This document shows positions 1 to 9,600 of a stretch of 47,292 nucleotides of DNA, one piece after another. The position numbers and the translations under genes were made by a program. The notes beneath the pieces are model-generated. The model was not told the origin of the DNA. It saw only the letters and a program-made list of their open reading frames with translations, and did not search any database. The DNA is from Pirellulaceae bacterium (GTDB lineage: Bacteria > Planctomycetota > Planctomycetia > Pirellulales > Pirellulaceae): positions 1-47,292 of the forward strand of contig JAGFJK010000122.1 in the NCBI GenBank assembly GCA_024102795.1, in the 5' to 3' direction. Numbering within the stretch: position 1 is the stretch's first letter; the number at the start of each line of letters is the position of its first letter.

Positions 1-2
1 CG

Positions 3-3000
3 ACAATCAGTTGGGACAATTGGCTGACCACGGTGATCACGGACGCGCGCGGAAACCTAACCACCCTCACACACAACGGGGCGCGCAATGTGTCGGGGAT
101 CGAGAATCCGCTGGGGGACGTGACCACGCTCACGTGGGATGCGAACCAACTGCGGCAGTTCACGAATGCCCTTGGCTTGACGACCACCCTTACCTACGAC
201 TCGTATGAACGGGTGGAGGCGATCGTCATGCCGCTCGGCAACCGGGCGACGATTAGCTTTGCCGGGACGGCGGTCGAGGACTTGCGGGTGAGCGCCAGCG
301 AGGATCCTCTGGGCAACCGAACCAGCTTTACCTGGGACGGGTTGCTGCGAATGGCCGTGGAGAATCCGCTCGGTAATCGCACGACGTTCGGCTATAACGC
401 AAGCGGGCAGTTGCAGTCCACGACCGATCCGCTCGGCAATACGTCCACGAATGTGTACGACGGGGGCGAGCGTACGGCGGAAGTGAATCCGCCGGGCTAT
501 CGAACGACCTTCGGCTTCGACAACTATGGGCGGCCAACGTCGACGATCAACGCTCTGGGCCATGTGTGGACCACGACCCGCGAAGTGATGAACCGTGTGA
601 CAGCGGAAATGGATCCGCTGGGAAGCACGACCTCGCATACGTATGACCTTCGGGGGCAGCGGACTTCCACGACCAATCCCCTGGGGAATACCTGGACGAG
701 CGTGTTCGATGGCGACGGGCACGTCGAGGCGACGGTCAATCCGCTGGGCGCGCGGATGACACTGGGTTACGACAAAGCCGGTAACCAGGTTTCCATCATG
801 AACGCGCTGGGGTACGTGTCCACAAACGTCTTTGACGATGCGAATCGCCGCGTCGCCAACGTGAATCCACTCGGCGAGCGGACGACGTTTGGCTACGACG
901 GCGCCGGGCGACAGGTGTCGGTGATGAATCCGCTCGGCTACACGTCAACCAACGTTTGGGATGAAGAGAACCGCCTAATCGCACGGATCGATCCGCTTGG
1001 CAATCGCAACTCCAGTGTCTATGACGGGGCGGGCCGAATGATTGCGATCGTCGACGCCCTTGGCAACCGCGCGACGTCGGTCTACGACGATGCCGGACGT
1101 CATGTGGCATCGATCGACGCGCTCGGACATCGTGGCACCATGGGCTACGACGCCGCCGGTCGGCAGGTGGCATCGATCGATCCCCTGGACAATGCATCCA
1201 CGGCCGTGTATGACGCCGCGGGCCGCCGGGTGGCGGGAGTGAATCCGCTCGGTCAGCGCAACACCAGCGTGTTCGACCCGGCCGGACAACAGATCGCGAA
1301 TGTGGATCCTCTGGGCAATCGCTCGACCTTGGTGTTTGATGCGGCCGGTCGCAACACGGCGAACATCAATCCACTTGGGTATGGCAGCTCTTCGGTGTAC
1401 GACGGGGCTGGTCAGACGATCGCGTCGATCGATGCGCTGGGGAATCGGATGACTTCGATCTACGACCCGGTCGGGCAGCGGATCGCGAGCATCGACCCGC
1501 TCGGCCAAATGGCGACCACCACGTACAATCCGGCCGGACAAGCGATCGCTACGTTTGATGCGCTCGGCCGCGGAACGACGTCAACCTACGATCCGGCGGG
1601 GCGCAACGTGGCGACGATCGACGCCCTGGGTGCGCAGTGGACGAGTGCCTACGATGCGGCCGGCCAGACGATCGGGAGCATCGATCCGCTGGGGAATCGA
1701 AATACGATGCAGTATGACGCGGCGGGCCGCACGGAGGCCTCGATCAATGCGTTGGGTTACCGCACGACCTTCGGTTACGACGGGGCGAGTCGGCAGGTGG
1801 ATGTGTTGGACGCTCGCGGATACCTGACGACGAACGTTTTCGACGCTACCGGCCGGCAGATTGCCAGCGTGGACGCACTCGGCTACCGCACAACGTTGTC
1901 GTTCGACGCGGCCGGTCGGCAGACTGCGACGACCGATGCGCTGGGCAACACAGGTTCCATCACATACGATGCGGCCGGCCGGGCGATTGCCAGCATTTCG
2001 CCTCTGGGACACCGTTTGAGCTACTCGTATGACGATGCCGGCAGGCAATTGGACGTCGAGAATCCGCTGGGCTACCGCGGCACCAACGTCTACGACGCCG
2101 CTTCCCAGCTTGTGGCCACAATAAACCCGCTGGGCAACCGTTCGACCATGGGTTACGACGCCGCGGGGCGACAGACAGCAACGACCGACGCCAATGGCAA
2201 CATCACGACGTCGGGTTACGACGCGGCCGGGCGGATGGTCTCGCAGGAAAGCGCGCTCGGCTACATCACGACCAGCATGTATGACGCCGTGGGGCAACTC
2301 TCGTCGCTGGTCGATGCGCGTGGCAACCGCCACAGTTTCAGTTATGATGGCGTTGGGCGGCAGACGGAACTGATCGATCCCCTGGGGCGGATCACTTCGA
2401 GCGGCTATGATTCCGCTGGCCGGCAGAATCTGCGGATTGACGCGCGCAGCAATTGGACGACGTTTACGCATGATGCCGTGGGTCAGCTCACGCGACGGCT
2501 CTACCCGGATGATACCCGGCATACGTTTGCCTACGACGCGGTCGGGAACCGGACGTCGATGCGAGACACGACAGGCGACTATGCCTTCACCTACGATGAA
2601 CGCAGTCAGATGAAGAGCGTGGCGTATCCATCCGGCCAGATCATCACCTACGGCTGGGACGCCACTGGGCAACGGGCCACGATGATGGATCCCGACGGTG
2701 GGCAATTTACCTACGCGTACGATCCCGAGAACAAGATCACTTCACTGTTCAATCCTCAAAGCGATCACACGACATTTTCGTACGATTCAATCGGGCGGCG
2801 CACCCTGAAGGAACTTGCCAATGGGACGCGAGCGTCCTTCACGTACGACGCGGCGGACCAGTTGACGGGTCTTGCGAACCTCAAGTCGGACGACTCCGTC
2901 ATCTCGGCGTACGACTACCAGTACGACCGGGCGGGTAATCGCACAAGTGTCCTGGAGGACACCGGTGCTCGCGTCACATGGAGTTACGACAAGACGAACC

Positions 3001-4517
3001 AGCTCACCTGCGAGCACCGCTCGGTCACCTATCCCTATCAACACACGTTCATGTACGATCCCGTGGGCAACCGCCTCGTAAAGAACGAAAACGGGGCGCT
3101 GACGACGTACACGTACGACGCCGCGAATCAACTCGAAACGAGCGTGGACACGGACGGCACGACGAACTACGCGTTCGATGCCAACGGAAACCAACGCGTT
3201 ACAGCTTCGCCCAATGGTAGTCGCGTGACGAACATCTGGGATTACGAGAACCAGATTAAACTCGTCGAGCTTGCCGACGGAACGCTCGTGACAATGGCGT
3301 ACAACGCCGATAATCGGCGCGTGCTGAAGGAAGCTGGGGAGGACGTGACGAAGTTTCTTTGGGATGTGGCGAATGATTCGTACTTGATGGAGACAGACAA
3401 GATCGAAGTGGCAACGGCGACGTATACCAACGAACCTGTAGAGTATGGTGCTTGGATTTCGGAGCACCGCAATGTTGGGAGCAACACATACTATTTCGAT
3501 GCAGCGAATAACACTCGCAAGCTCGTGGACGCGGAGCAGGCGGAGAAGTCCAACGCGGTGTATACGGCGTTTGGGGAGCTGAAGGTCTTCAGGGGAGACG
3601 CTGACACTCAGTTCTTGTATGGCGGCGCTTTTGGTGTCAGATCGGATTCCTTGACCCATACGCACAACATTCGAGCTCGAGCTTACAAATCGAGTACAGC
3701 ACGTTGGCTCTCCATAGACCCACTAAGTGTTTTGGATCGGCGGATACTAGCCAGCGAAGGACTCATGCCTTACAAGTTCGCTCGCAACGATCCAGTAACG
3801 TTCAGTGACCCATCAGGGCTGGTAGCCACGTTGCATATCAAACCGCTAATACACGAGTGTGGTTGTGGATTCGCGGAAATGTGGTGGCAACTAGGGGTCC
3901 CGTTGCCAGCGGATCGGAGCCGGAGAAATCTAGGGAACCGCTTTCTTGTGCAGAAGATCTGCTATCAAGTCACCACCACCAAGTGCGAGTTGGGATGCGG
4001 ATGCCACGCGGGCCGAGTTAAAAAGACCTGTGACAAATGTTACCTGGAACTGCTACCCGACAAAAAAAGCGGTCTAGGGGACCTGCCGATGGAGGGCATC
4101 TTTTTTGCCGAAGAGGGCTTCATTTCAGATCACTGGAAAATTCCGTGGTATTATGCAGCGGCACCGTCGTGTATTTCCGTGGGCGAAGCCACAGTGTCGT
4201 CTGTGATACGTAGTACGGACAGAGGCCCTGACATAAGGCGTGGCGGCTGGCTTGCACCATCAGATGTCGACCTCTGCGGGTTCAAAATCAAGCTTGGGTA
4301 CCACATGACGAGTGTTCCGGCTGACTGGGACCGTCGGGGGTGGTGGAAGGAGGAGGGTAAAAGATCAATGACGCACATGTGGAACTGCTGTCCTGTCCGC
4401 AAGAACACACAGTGGCCGTTTGGCTCGTTGCGCGTCTCGTGGAATGGCGTGACAAGTGGTCGGTTCACGACCTCGTGCAAGATGAAGGAGGTACCTGGGG
4501 ACGACCCGAGACAATAG
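3..4517 (+). CDS. RHS/YD-repeat protein with cysteine-rich C-terminal tip (5' partial)
   Basis: The frame is open to the left edge, so the gene begins upstream; a GTG at 33 is only the first internal start-like codon. About 1,500 residues are visible. Most are YD repeats of about 21 residues of the type YDAAGRxxAxIDPLGNRxT. Past about 2550 the repeats become more diverse, as usual near an RHS core. The RHS-associated core lies at about 3640-3821 and ends in the classic motif NDPVTFSDPSGL. After it comes a 231-residue tail (3822-4514) with 13 cysteines, several in CxC or CC pairs, and no recognised fold. Such proteins normally form a secreted or surface-exposed shell that encloses a variable C-terminal domain, often a toxin. 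The tail looks lower in GC than the repeats. A toxin role is inference; a structural or adhesive role is also possible. Confidence 0.93.
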   Translation, partial: TISWDNWLTTVITDARGNLTTLTHNGARNVSGIENPLGDVTTLTWDANQLRQFTNALGLTTTLTYDSYERVEAIVMPLGNRATISFAGTAVEDLRVSASEDPLGNRTSFTWDGLLRMAVENPLGNRTTFGYNASGQLQSTTDPLGNTSTNVYDGGERTAEVNPPGYRTTFGFDNYGRPTSTINALGHVWTTTREVMNRVTAEMDPLGSTTSHTYDLRGQRTSTTNPLGNTWTSVFDGDGHVEATVNPLGARMTLGYDKAGNQVSIMNALGYVSTNVFDDANRRVANVNPLGERTTFGYDGAGRQVSVMNPLGYTSTNVWDEENRLIARIDPLGNRNSSVYDGAGRMIAIVDALGNRATSVYDDAGRHVASIDALGHRGTMGYDAAGRQVASIDPLDNASTAVYDAAGRRVAGVNPLGQRNTSVFDPAGQQIANVDPLGNRSTLVFDAAGRNTANINPLGYGSSSVYDGAGQTIASIDALGNRMTSIYDPVGQRIASIDPLGQMATTTYNPAGQAIATFDALGRGTTSTYDPAGRNVATIDALGAQWTSAYDAAGQTIGSIDPLGNRNTMQYDAAGRTEASINALGYRTTFGYDGASRQVDVLDARGYLTTNVFDATGRQIASVDALGYRTTLSFDAAGRQTATTDALGNTGSITYDAAGRAIASISPLGHRLSYSYDDAGRQLDVENPLGYRGTNVYDAASQLVATINPLGNRSTMGYDAAGRQTATTDANGNITTSGYDAAGRMVSQESALGYITTSMYDAVGQLSSLVDARGNRHSFSYDGVGRQTELIDPLGRITSSGYDSAGRQNLRIDARSNWTTFTHDAVGQLTRRLYPDDTRHTFAYDAVGNRTSMRDTTGDYAFTYDERSQMKSVAYPSGQIITYGWDATGQRATMMDPDGGQFTYAYDPENKITSLFNPQSDHTTFSYDSIGRRTLKELANGTRASFTYDAADQLTGLANLKSDDSVISAYDYQYDRAGNRTSVLEDTGARVTWSYDKTNQLTCEHRSVTYPYQHTFMYDPVGNRLVKNENGALTTYTYDAANQLETSVDTDGTTNYAFDANGNQRVTASPNGSRVTNIWDYENQIKLVELADGTLVTMAYNADNRRVLKEAGEDVTKFLWDVANDSYLMETDKIEVATATYTNEPVEYGAWISEHRNVGSNTYYFDAANNTRKLVDAEQAEKSNAVYTAFGELKVFRGDADTQFLYGGAFGVRSDSLTHTHNIRARAYKSSTARWLSIDPLSVLDRRILASEGLMPYKFARNDPVTFSDPSGLVATLHIKPLIHECGCGFAEMWWQLGVPLPADRSRRNLGNRFLVQKICYQVTTTKCELGCGCHAGRVKKTCDKCYLELLPDKKSGLGDLPMEGIFFAEEGFISDHWKIPWYYAAAPSCISVGEATVSSVIRSTDRGPDIRRGGWLAPSDVDLCGFKIKLGYHMTSVPADWDRRGWWKEEGKRSMTHMWNCCPVRKNTQWPFGSLRVSWNGVTSGRFTTSCKMKEVPGDDPRQ
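40..2550 (+). repeat. Tandem 63-bp repeat array encoding YD repeats
   Basis: About 40 consecutive units of close to 63 bp encode 21-residue YD repeats that keep the phrases YDxAGR and (P/A)LGxR. The spacing is more regular than in typical RHS shells, and neighbouring units share long stretches of nucleotide identity, for example the recurring gatccgctgggcaat-like segments. This suggests expansion by tandem duplication or recombination. The array is internal to the RHS gene. Confidence 0.85.
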
Positions 4518-4644
4518 TAAACACAGCACGGTTCCCAGTCGGCACGGGTGGTAATCTACGCACCGGACGGCCCATGCACTCAGTTCACAAGCGTGACTAA
4601 CCCGGCGCACCACAGATTGCCGATAGCCAGTTCGGTCAGCACGT

Positions 4645-5325
4645 ATGAGAGTACCTCCACGCTATTCACTCATTACGCTAATCGCCGTGTCAACGGTGGT
4701 CGGCGCCTTTTTCGCTGGGTGGTCCGCACAGATGCGTCGAGTCCATATGGCGAACGAGCAGGCGAATGCGGCGCAGATCGCGTTCGAGCAGGCACTATCG
4801 GTGACGAGGTTTTGGCAGCATATTGCTGAACAGGATCGCCCCGATCTAAAGCGTGATTTGGGATCTGCTCTCGTTGGTATTGATGTGCGCCGTAGCATAA
4901 CACCACGGTGGGCTAGGTGGGAAATTGAGTTTTCTAGAGATCTGGATAAGTTCGCGTCCCAACTCGAGTCTCTTGACGCCGAGATTCTACTTGTCAAGGA
5001 CGCTAAATCCCCGATAAGTCGATATGTGATCCATTGCGGGAAGCCGATAAAGCAGGATTACACTCCGGAGATGCTGAGTTTCGAGAATCATTACGTCCCT
5101 GGTGGCATGGCTTATGATCTGCTCAAAGTCACGGACAACGAGGCAATCGAAGTCGTGACAATAGTGATTCCTGCCCACACATGCAGGCTCTTAGCGATAC
5201 GTGAACTCTACTACGCAAAGGATGAATCGAAGGAGTTGACTGATGTGAGTCACACTGTGTTTGCTCTTGATTCGCACGGTGATGTGTTCGTGCGCAAACT
5301 ATCCAGTCGATTCGAGACACGATGA
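4645..5325 (+). CDS. Small membrane-anchored protein downstream of RHS (possible immunity partner)
   Basis: This 226-residue protein has an N-terminal hydrophobic segment at residues 8-26, preceded by RYSLITLI. That resembles the N-terminus of many single-pass planctomycete proteins. The remainder is soluble and mixed alpha/beta, with no motif I recognise. It starts 127 bp after the RHS stop, on the same strand, and shares the lower GC of the RHS tip. Position right after a polymorphic RHS tail fits an immunity protein, but a membrane anchor facing the exported side and the lack of a family match leave this open. The ATG at 4645 is the first in-frame start before the membrane segment. Confidence 0.75.
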   Translation: MRVPPRYSLITLIAVSTVVGAFFAGWSAQMRRVHMANEQANAAQIAFEQALSVTRFWQHIAEQDRPDLKRDLGSALVGIDVRRSITPRWARWEIEFSRDLDKFASQLESLDAEILLVKDAKSPISRYVIHCGKPIKQDYTPEMLSFENHYVPGGMAYDLLKVTDNEAIEVVTIVIPAHTCRLLAIRELYYAKDESKELTDVSHTVFALDSHGDVFVRKLSSRFETR

Positions 5326-5441
5326 TGCGTGGATGATGTCCCAGCCGTAGTCGAATAGCTGACTCGAAGAGAGTGGTAGCTCCAGGGCCCTTTTCAATAG
5401 GATTGGGCAGCTGTTTTTGCCAGTGACAAAGAACTACCACT

Positions 5442-5549
5442 GTGACGACAACGTATCAAATCACTTCCCGGACCACAACGAATAGCCGCGAATTAGCTGA
5501 GTTCCTGACCAAGGAGGGCCAGCGGCTGCTGCGTAAGCGCCCGGGTTAG
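5442..5549 (+). pseudogene. N-terminal transposase remnant, ISKra4-like (tentative)
   Basis: A 35-residue frame opening with GTG at 5442 contains the phrase SRELAEFLTKEGQRLL and then stops. From memory this resembles the first residues of transposases common in planctomycetes (ISKra4-type, beginning with xxLAxFLxxEGxxLLPxV). The similarity breaks immediately before the expected PMVELIE-like continuation. It is too short to be functional. It belongs to a cluster of transposase leftovers between 5440 and 6220. The family assignment rests on recollection of a short motif. Confidence 0.3.
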
Positions 5550-5579
5550 GCAACTTGGCGCGGGGGGTAGGCTGGCGGG

Positions 5580-5710
5580 GTGGTTTTTCATCCCTTCGGT
5601 CAGGAGGTGTCTAGGGGACGGGTTGAGAGTCCAGAGCTGGCTTCGTTGTGGCGGGATTGTTTTGAGCGTCAGCGACGGAGTGGTGATGAGCATCGGAAAT
5701 GGGGCCACTT
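5580..5710 (+). pseudogene. Possible IS66-type accessory ORF remnant
   Basis: The frame read from 5580 contains SPELASLWRDCFERQRRSG at about 5629-5685. This resembles the start of IS66-associated TnpA-like helix-turn-helix proteins (LWRERLxxQxxSGLSIxxFC). The match ends abruptly after RRSG. No functional protein is likely. The call is tentative because only about 19 residues support it. Confidence 0.25.
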
Positions 5711-5787
5711 CTCGGCTCTAGCACGCATCGAAATGGGAGCCGACCTCAGAGTGAGGCATCATTTTACGTTCAGACGATTCTCTGGAA

Positions 5788-6219
5788 TTGAAAGGATGCC
5801 CCGAGGTGTTAGAAGTGGACCACTACGAACTGATTCGGCGAATGCATTTTGTGGACGGGCTCAGCGGGCGGGAAATCGCTAAGCGTCTCGGCCACGTCCG
5901 GAAAACCGTGACAAAAGCACTAACTCATGCGGCGCCACCCCCGCATAAGGGGCTTGGCCAGACCCGCGAGAAGCCGTCACTTGGCCCGCTGATTCCGATC
6001 ATCGATGCTTGGCTGGAACAAGACCTGAGCCGTCCCCGCAAGCAGCGGCATACCGGTGAGAGGATTTATGCCTCCTCACCAGAATCTGTGGGTGAATTCT
6101 GGTTCGGGAAGGGCTCCGAGTCAGGCCGTCGGCCTGGCTGCGGACGCCTCGTCCGCCTCGGTTCAAGACGAGCGTGTAGATCATTGTCGTGCGGAAAGGT
6201 CAGACACCCAAAAAATTGA
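5788..6219 (+). pseudogene. Truncated IS21-family transposase (IstA) N-terminus
   Basis: The 143-codon frame encodes an IstA-type N-terminus: a helix-turn-helix with the signature GLSGREIAKRLGHVRKTVTKAL, then the linker DAWLEQDLSRPRKQRHTGERIY. Similarity stops at about position 6068. The following residues are arginine-rich nonsense, and the frame closes in the TGA of the dispersed repeat at 6217-6219. The DDE catalytic domain and the IstB partner are absent, so this is a dead remnant. GTG at 5806 is as good a start as TTG at 5788. Confidence 0.75.
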
Positions 6220-6478
6220 ACGGCCGTCCGGCCGGGAGTGGCAAGCGGAAGATCTGCCGTAGGGGGAATGAAAGGGGCGGCCAGGGACAAGCGGGCTGAA
6301 AGCGATTGGCGACGGGCGCGAGGGGCCACGTCGGGCAACTTCGAGACGCGGTATCCTTGCACGCTGAGCGGACCGCTCGAGATCGCAACGTTAACGAGTG
6401 AGGGATATTCATGGGTGACGTGCTCCGGCGACGGGCGTGTTGGCGTGACGATCAAGCTCGCCGATCGTTCTCACGCCC
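6192..6478 (+). repeat. Dispersed repeat, copy 1
   Basis: The left edge reads GGAAAGGTCAGACACCCA (6193-6210). The body contains a segment near 6340-6390 (TTCGAGACGCGG to GGACCGCTCGAGAT) and one near 6418-6476 (GTGCTCCGG to GATCGTTCTCACGCC). Both recur in the same order in copy 2 at 12411-12706. Short frames overlap it, but their reading phase is not kept between copies, so it is unlikely to encode protein. It closes the IstA remnant and sits upstream of the DUF1080 gene. No other gene is visible from 6220 to 6676. Confidence 0.75.
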
Positions 6479-6676
6479 TTTCTGCTTCGTCTACTTCCGT
6501 TTGTGGACGCAACTCCAGCAACCACTCCGTTGCTAAACTGCACCATTGAAGCTGGAGCACGAACGTTCCAGTCCGCATGAACGCCTAACCCGGAAAGTTG
6601 ATCGCCTGTGAAACTCCTGCCACTCGCGGATCGCCATCAACGCTCTCGCAGCGTCCCGAAAGAAGGGAGCGTCCTG

Positions 6677-9600
6677 ATGTCTTCAGCCGCGTGCATGCCA
6701 GAACCACGCTGGGCCGTTCGAGTTGCTGTTGGCATGATGTTCCTGTGGTCATCATGCGTCACTTCAGAGGCACAGGAACTGCCGCCGACGATCCAGCGCC
6801 TGCTCAAGAAGGCGCAAACAGCCGTGGCCGAAGTTCAGAAGCGAGTCGAGGCGGGGGACGTGCCGCAGGACGTCATCACGCGGCTGCAAGAGCTCGACGG
6901 CCTGATGAAAGCCGACAAACACGCCGAGGCGGAAGTGTTGCTGGACGGAGCCTTGAACGCGCTGGGAATTGATCCCAAGACGCTAAAGAAGAAAGGAGGG
7001 CCAACTGGCGACGCGCCTCCGCAACCGAAGCCGCCCTCCTCGGTCGACGGACCGCTGCCGGCCTTCGACCCCGCCGGATTCACCCGCATCTTCGATGGAC
7101 AGACCCTCACGGACTGGGACGGCGATCCAACCTACTGGTCGGTCGTGGATGGCAATCTCGTGGGCACGGTCACTCCCGAAACGCTGCTCAAGAAGAACTC
7201 CTGGATCGTTTGGCGCGGCGGGCTGGTCGAGGACTTCGAGCTGGTGCTCGACTACCGCGTCTCGGCCCAGGGTAACAGCGGAGTGGGATATCGGCTGGCC
7301 GTACTCGACGGCGACCCGTTCTCGGTGCGTGGTCCTCAGGCCGACATCCACGGCGCCGACATGTTCACGGGGATCTGCTACGAGGAGAACGGACGTCGCC
7401 TGCTGGCGTCGCGCGGGCAGTCGACGTGGATTGATGAACCCGGCACGCACCCGCGGCTGATCGCCCAGTTCGGCGATCCGGAACAGTTGCAGGGAGTCGC
7501 GCGGAAGGAGGACTGGAATCGCTACCGGCTGGTTGTGAAAGGCCAAGACGCGAAGCACTTCCTGAACGGAGTGTTGATGAGCGAGGTGCACGATCACGAT
7601 GAAACCAACCGCATGAAGAGGGGTTTGCTGGGTGTCCAGGTGCATGTTGGCCCGCCGATGAAGATCGAGTACCGGGACATCTACCTGAAGCATCTCGGCG
7701 CGGCTCCCCAGGGCGACGCGGCGCGTCCGAGCGTGGTGTACCGATCGGGCGAATTGCTGGAACTCGAACATCCTCCCTCGTTCGAAAACCTGTCCGGCCA
7801 GGCCGCGAGGCTGACCGCCCCGGTGAAAACCGAGCGGGTGAACGATCAAGACGAACTGCGGATCGTGACCCGCAACCTGGCGATCGTGCGTCACGACTTG
7901 AACGACATCAAGCTGTTCGGGGGCTCGAAGCCTTACCGCGCAGCGGAGCAACTGTTTGACCTGGTGGTCGCCGGGCCGGACCTTGTCGTCCGCGTGCCGA
8001 AGGCCGGGTTTCGGCTGATCGGGAGGCCGCTGGACCGTGAGTATCGAGCCCACTTGAGATGGAACGCCGACGGGCGGCACTACGACCTGGTCTCACTCGA
8101 CTCCGTACAGCGTGGCGATCCACCGAAATCGCCAGCCAGGCGGCAGTCTTTCCGGCTTGGCTCGCCGGCCGTCCTGCGATCGACAACGGGCCTGGAGCTG
8201 CCTGAGTGGGCCGACGTCGTGCAGACGTTCATCATGTTGCCCGTCCGCCCCGATCGTGCCCGCCAGTTGCACGTCAGCGTCAACGGCGCCTGGGCGGGCA
8301 TACCGGGGAAGTACTCGATCCTGCCGCACAACCCGGCGATTCAGCAGGAGTATCAGGATGACCAGGCGGCGTTTGCGGCCGACGTGCGTAAGGCCGGACT
8401 GATCGTGCCCGCGTCGATCAACACCATCGAGGGATTCCACGCCTTGCGCGAGTCGGTTCCCAACCTGGAGGACATGGCCTGTCGCAACGCCGCGGGGGAA
8501 GTGGTCGTGGCCGGTGAGATGATTCTGATGTGTTCGATCAACCCGGATTGGGTCCAGTGGGAAATCGACACCGGCAAGGCGGCGATTGACGCGGGGGCCC
8601 AATGGATCCTGCTGGATACTCCGATGGGGGCGTCGTTCATCAGCGGGTTTCTCAAGGCCGGGCATTGCGAGCACTGCGCGGCCAACTTCCGCTCGTATCT
8701 TGACGAGCACTACTCCGCGACCGAGCAGGGCGAGCGGTTTGGAATCGACCCCTTCGACCGTTCCGAGATCGCTCGACGGCTGACTTCCATGCAGCGGATC
8801 ACACCGATGGCGGACAGCGCGCACCTGAACGAGACGACGGACGCCCGATTGTTCCGGGAGTTTATCAAGTGCCAGGAGGAGACGAACTTCGCCACGCGGC
8901 GACACGTCATGGAGACGTTGCACCGGTATGCCAACGAGCGAGACGCGAAGGTTGTCTTCTGCACGAACGCGGCTGACCTGGGATCGCAGAATCCGGGCGG
9001 GCATTGGATTCGAGGCCTGCAGTTCGCCGACCTGGTGGATCTATTCACGTACGAGTTGAACAACGATCCGCTGGGTCGCTTCGGGGCGCCTCAGGCCCGA
9101 ATGCCCCGCGGCAAGTGGGCCGCGTTCCACAAGCTGGCCTACGCCGTTCATCATCGGCGCGGCGCAGCGCTGATCCATTCGCACGACACCAGCGAGCTGC
9201 GAAGACACGCCGAGCAAGGGCGTTCGTCACTTACCTGGATGGCGACCCAGGCGATCGAAGCCTATGCGGCGGGCGGCGCCTACGTGCCGTTCCACGTCGA
9301 AATCGGCTCGTTCGGCGATCTTCCGCTGGAAAGGATCTGGCAACGCGTGTTCGAGCACAATCGGTTCGTGAGAGAGCACAGTCAGTTGTACGAAGGCGAA
9401 CAGACATCGGGCTCGCTGGTCGCGTTCCTGTTCCTGCTGAACGAACGAGGACGGACGATTCCCGCCGTGTTCCCTTCCTATCTGGGGCTGGCCCAGGGAT
9501 TTGTTGAGGGCAACTTTCCCTTCGATGTCGTCTTCGCCGGCGATGATCGATATGTGAAGGACCTGCTGAAGGCGGAGGATCTGGAGTCCTACGACAAGCT

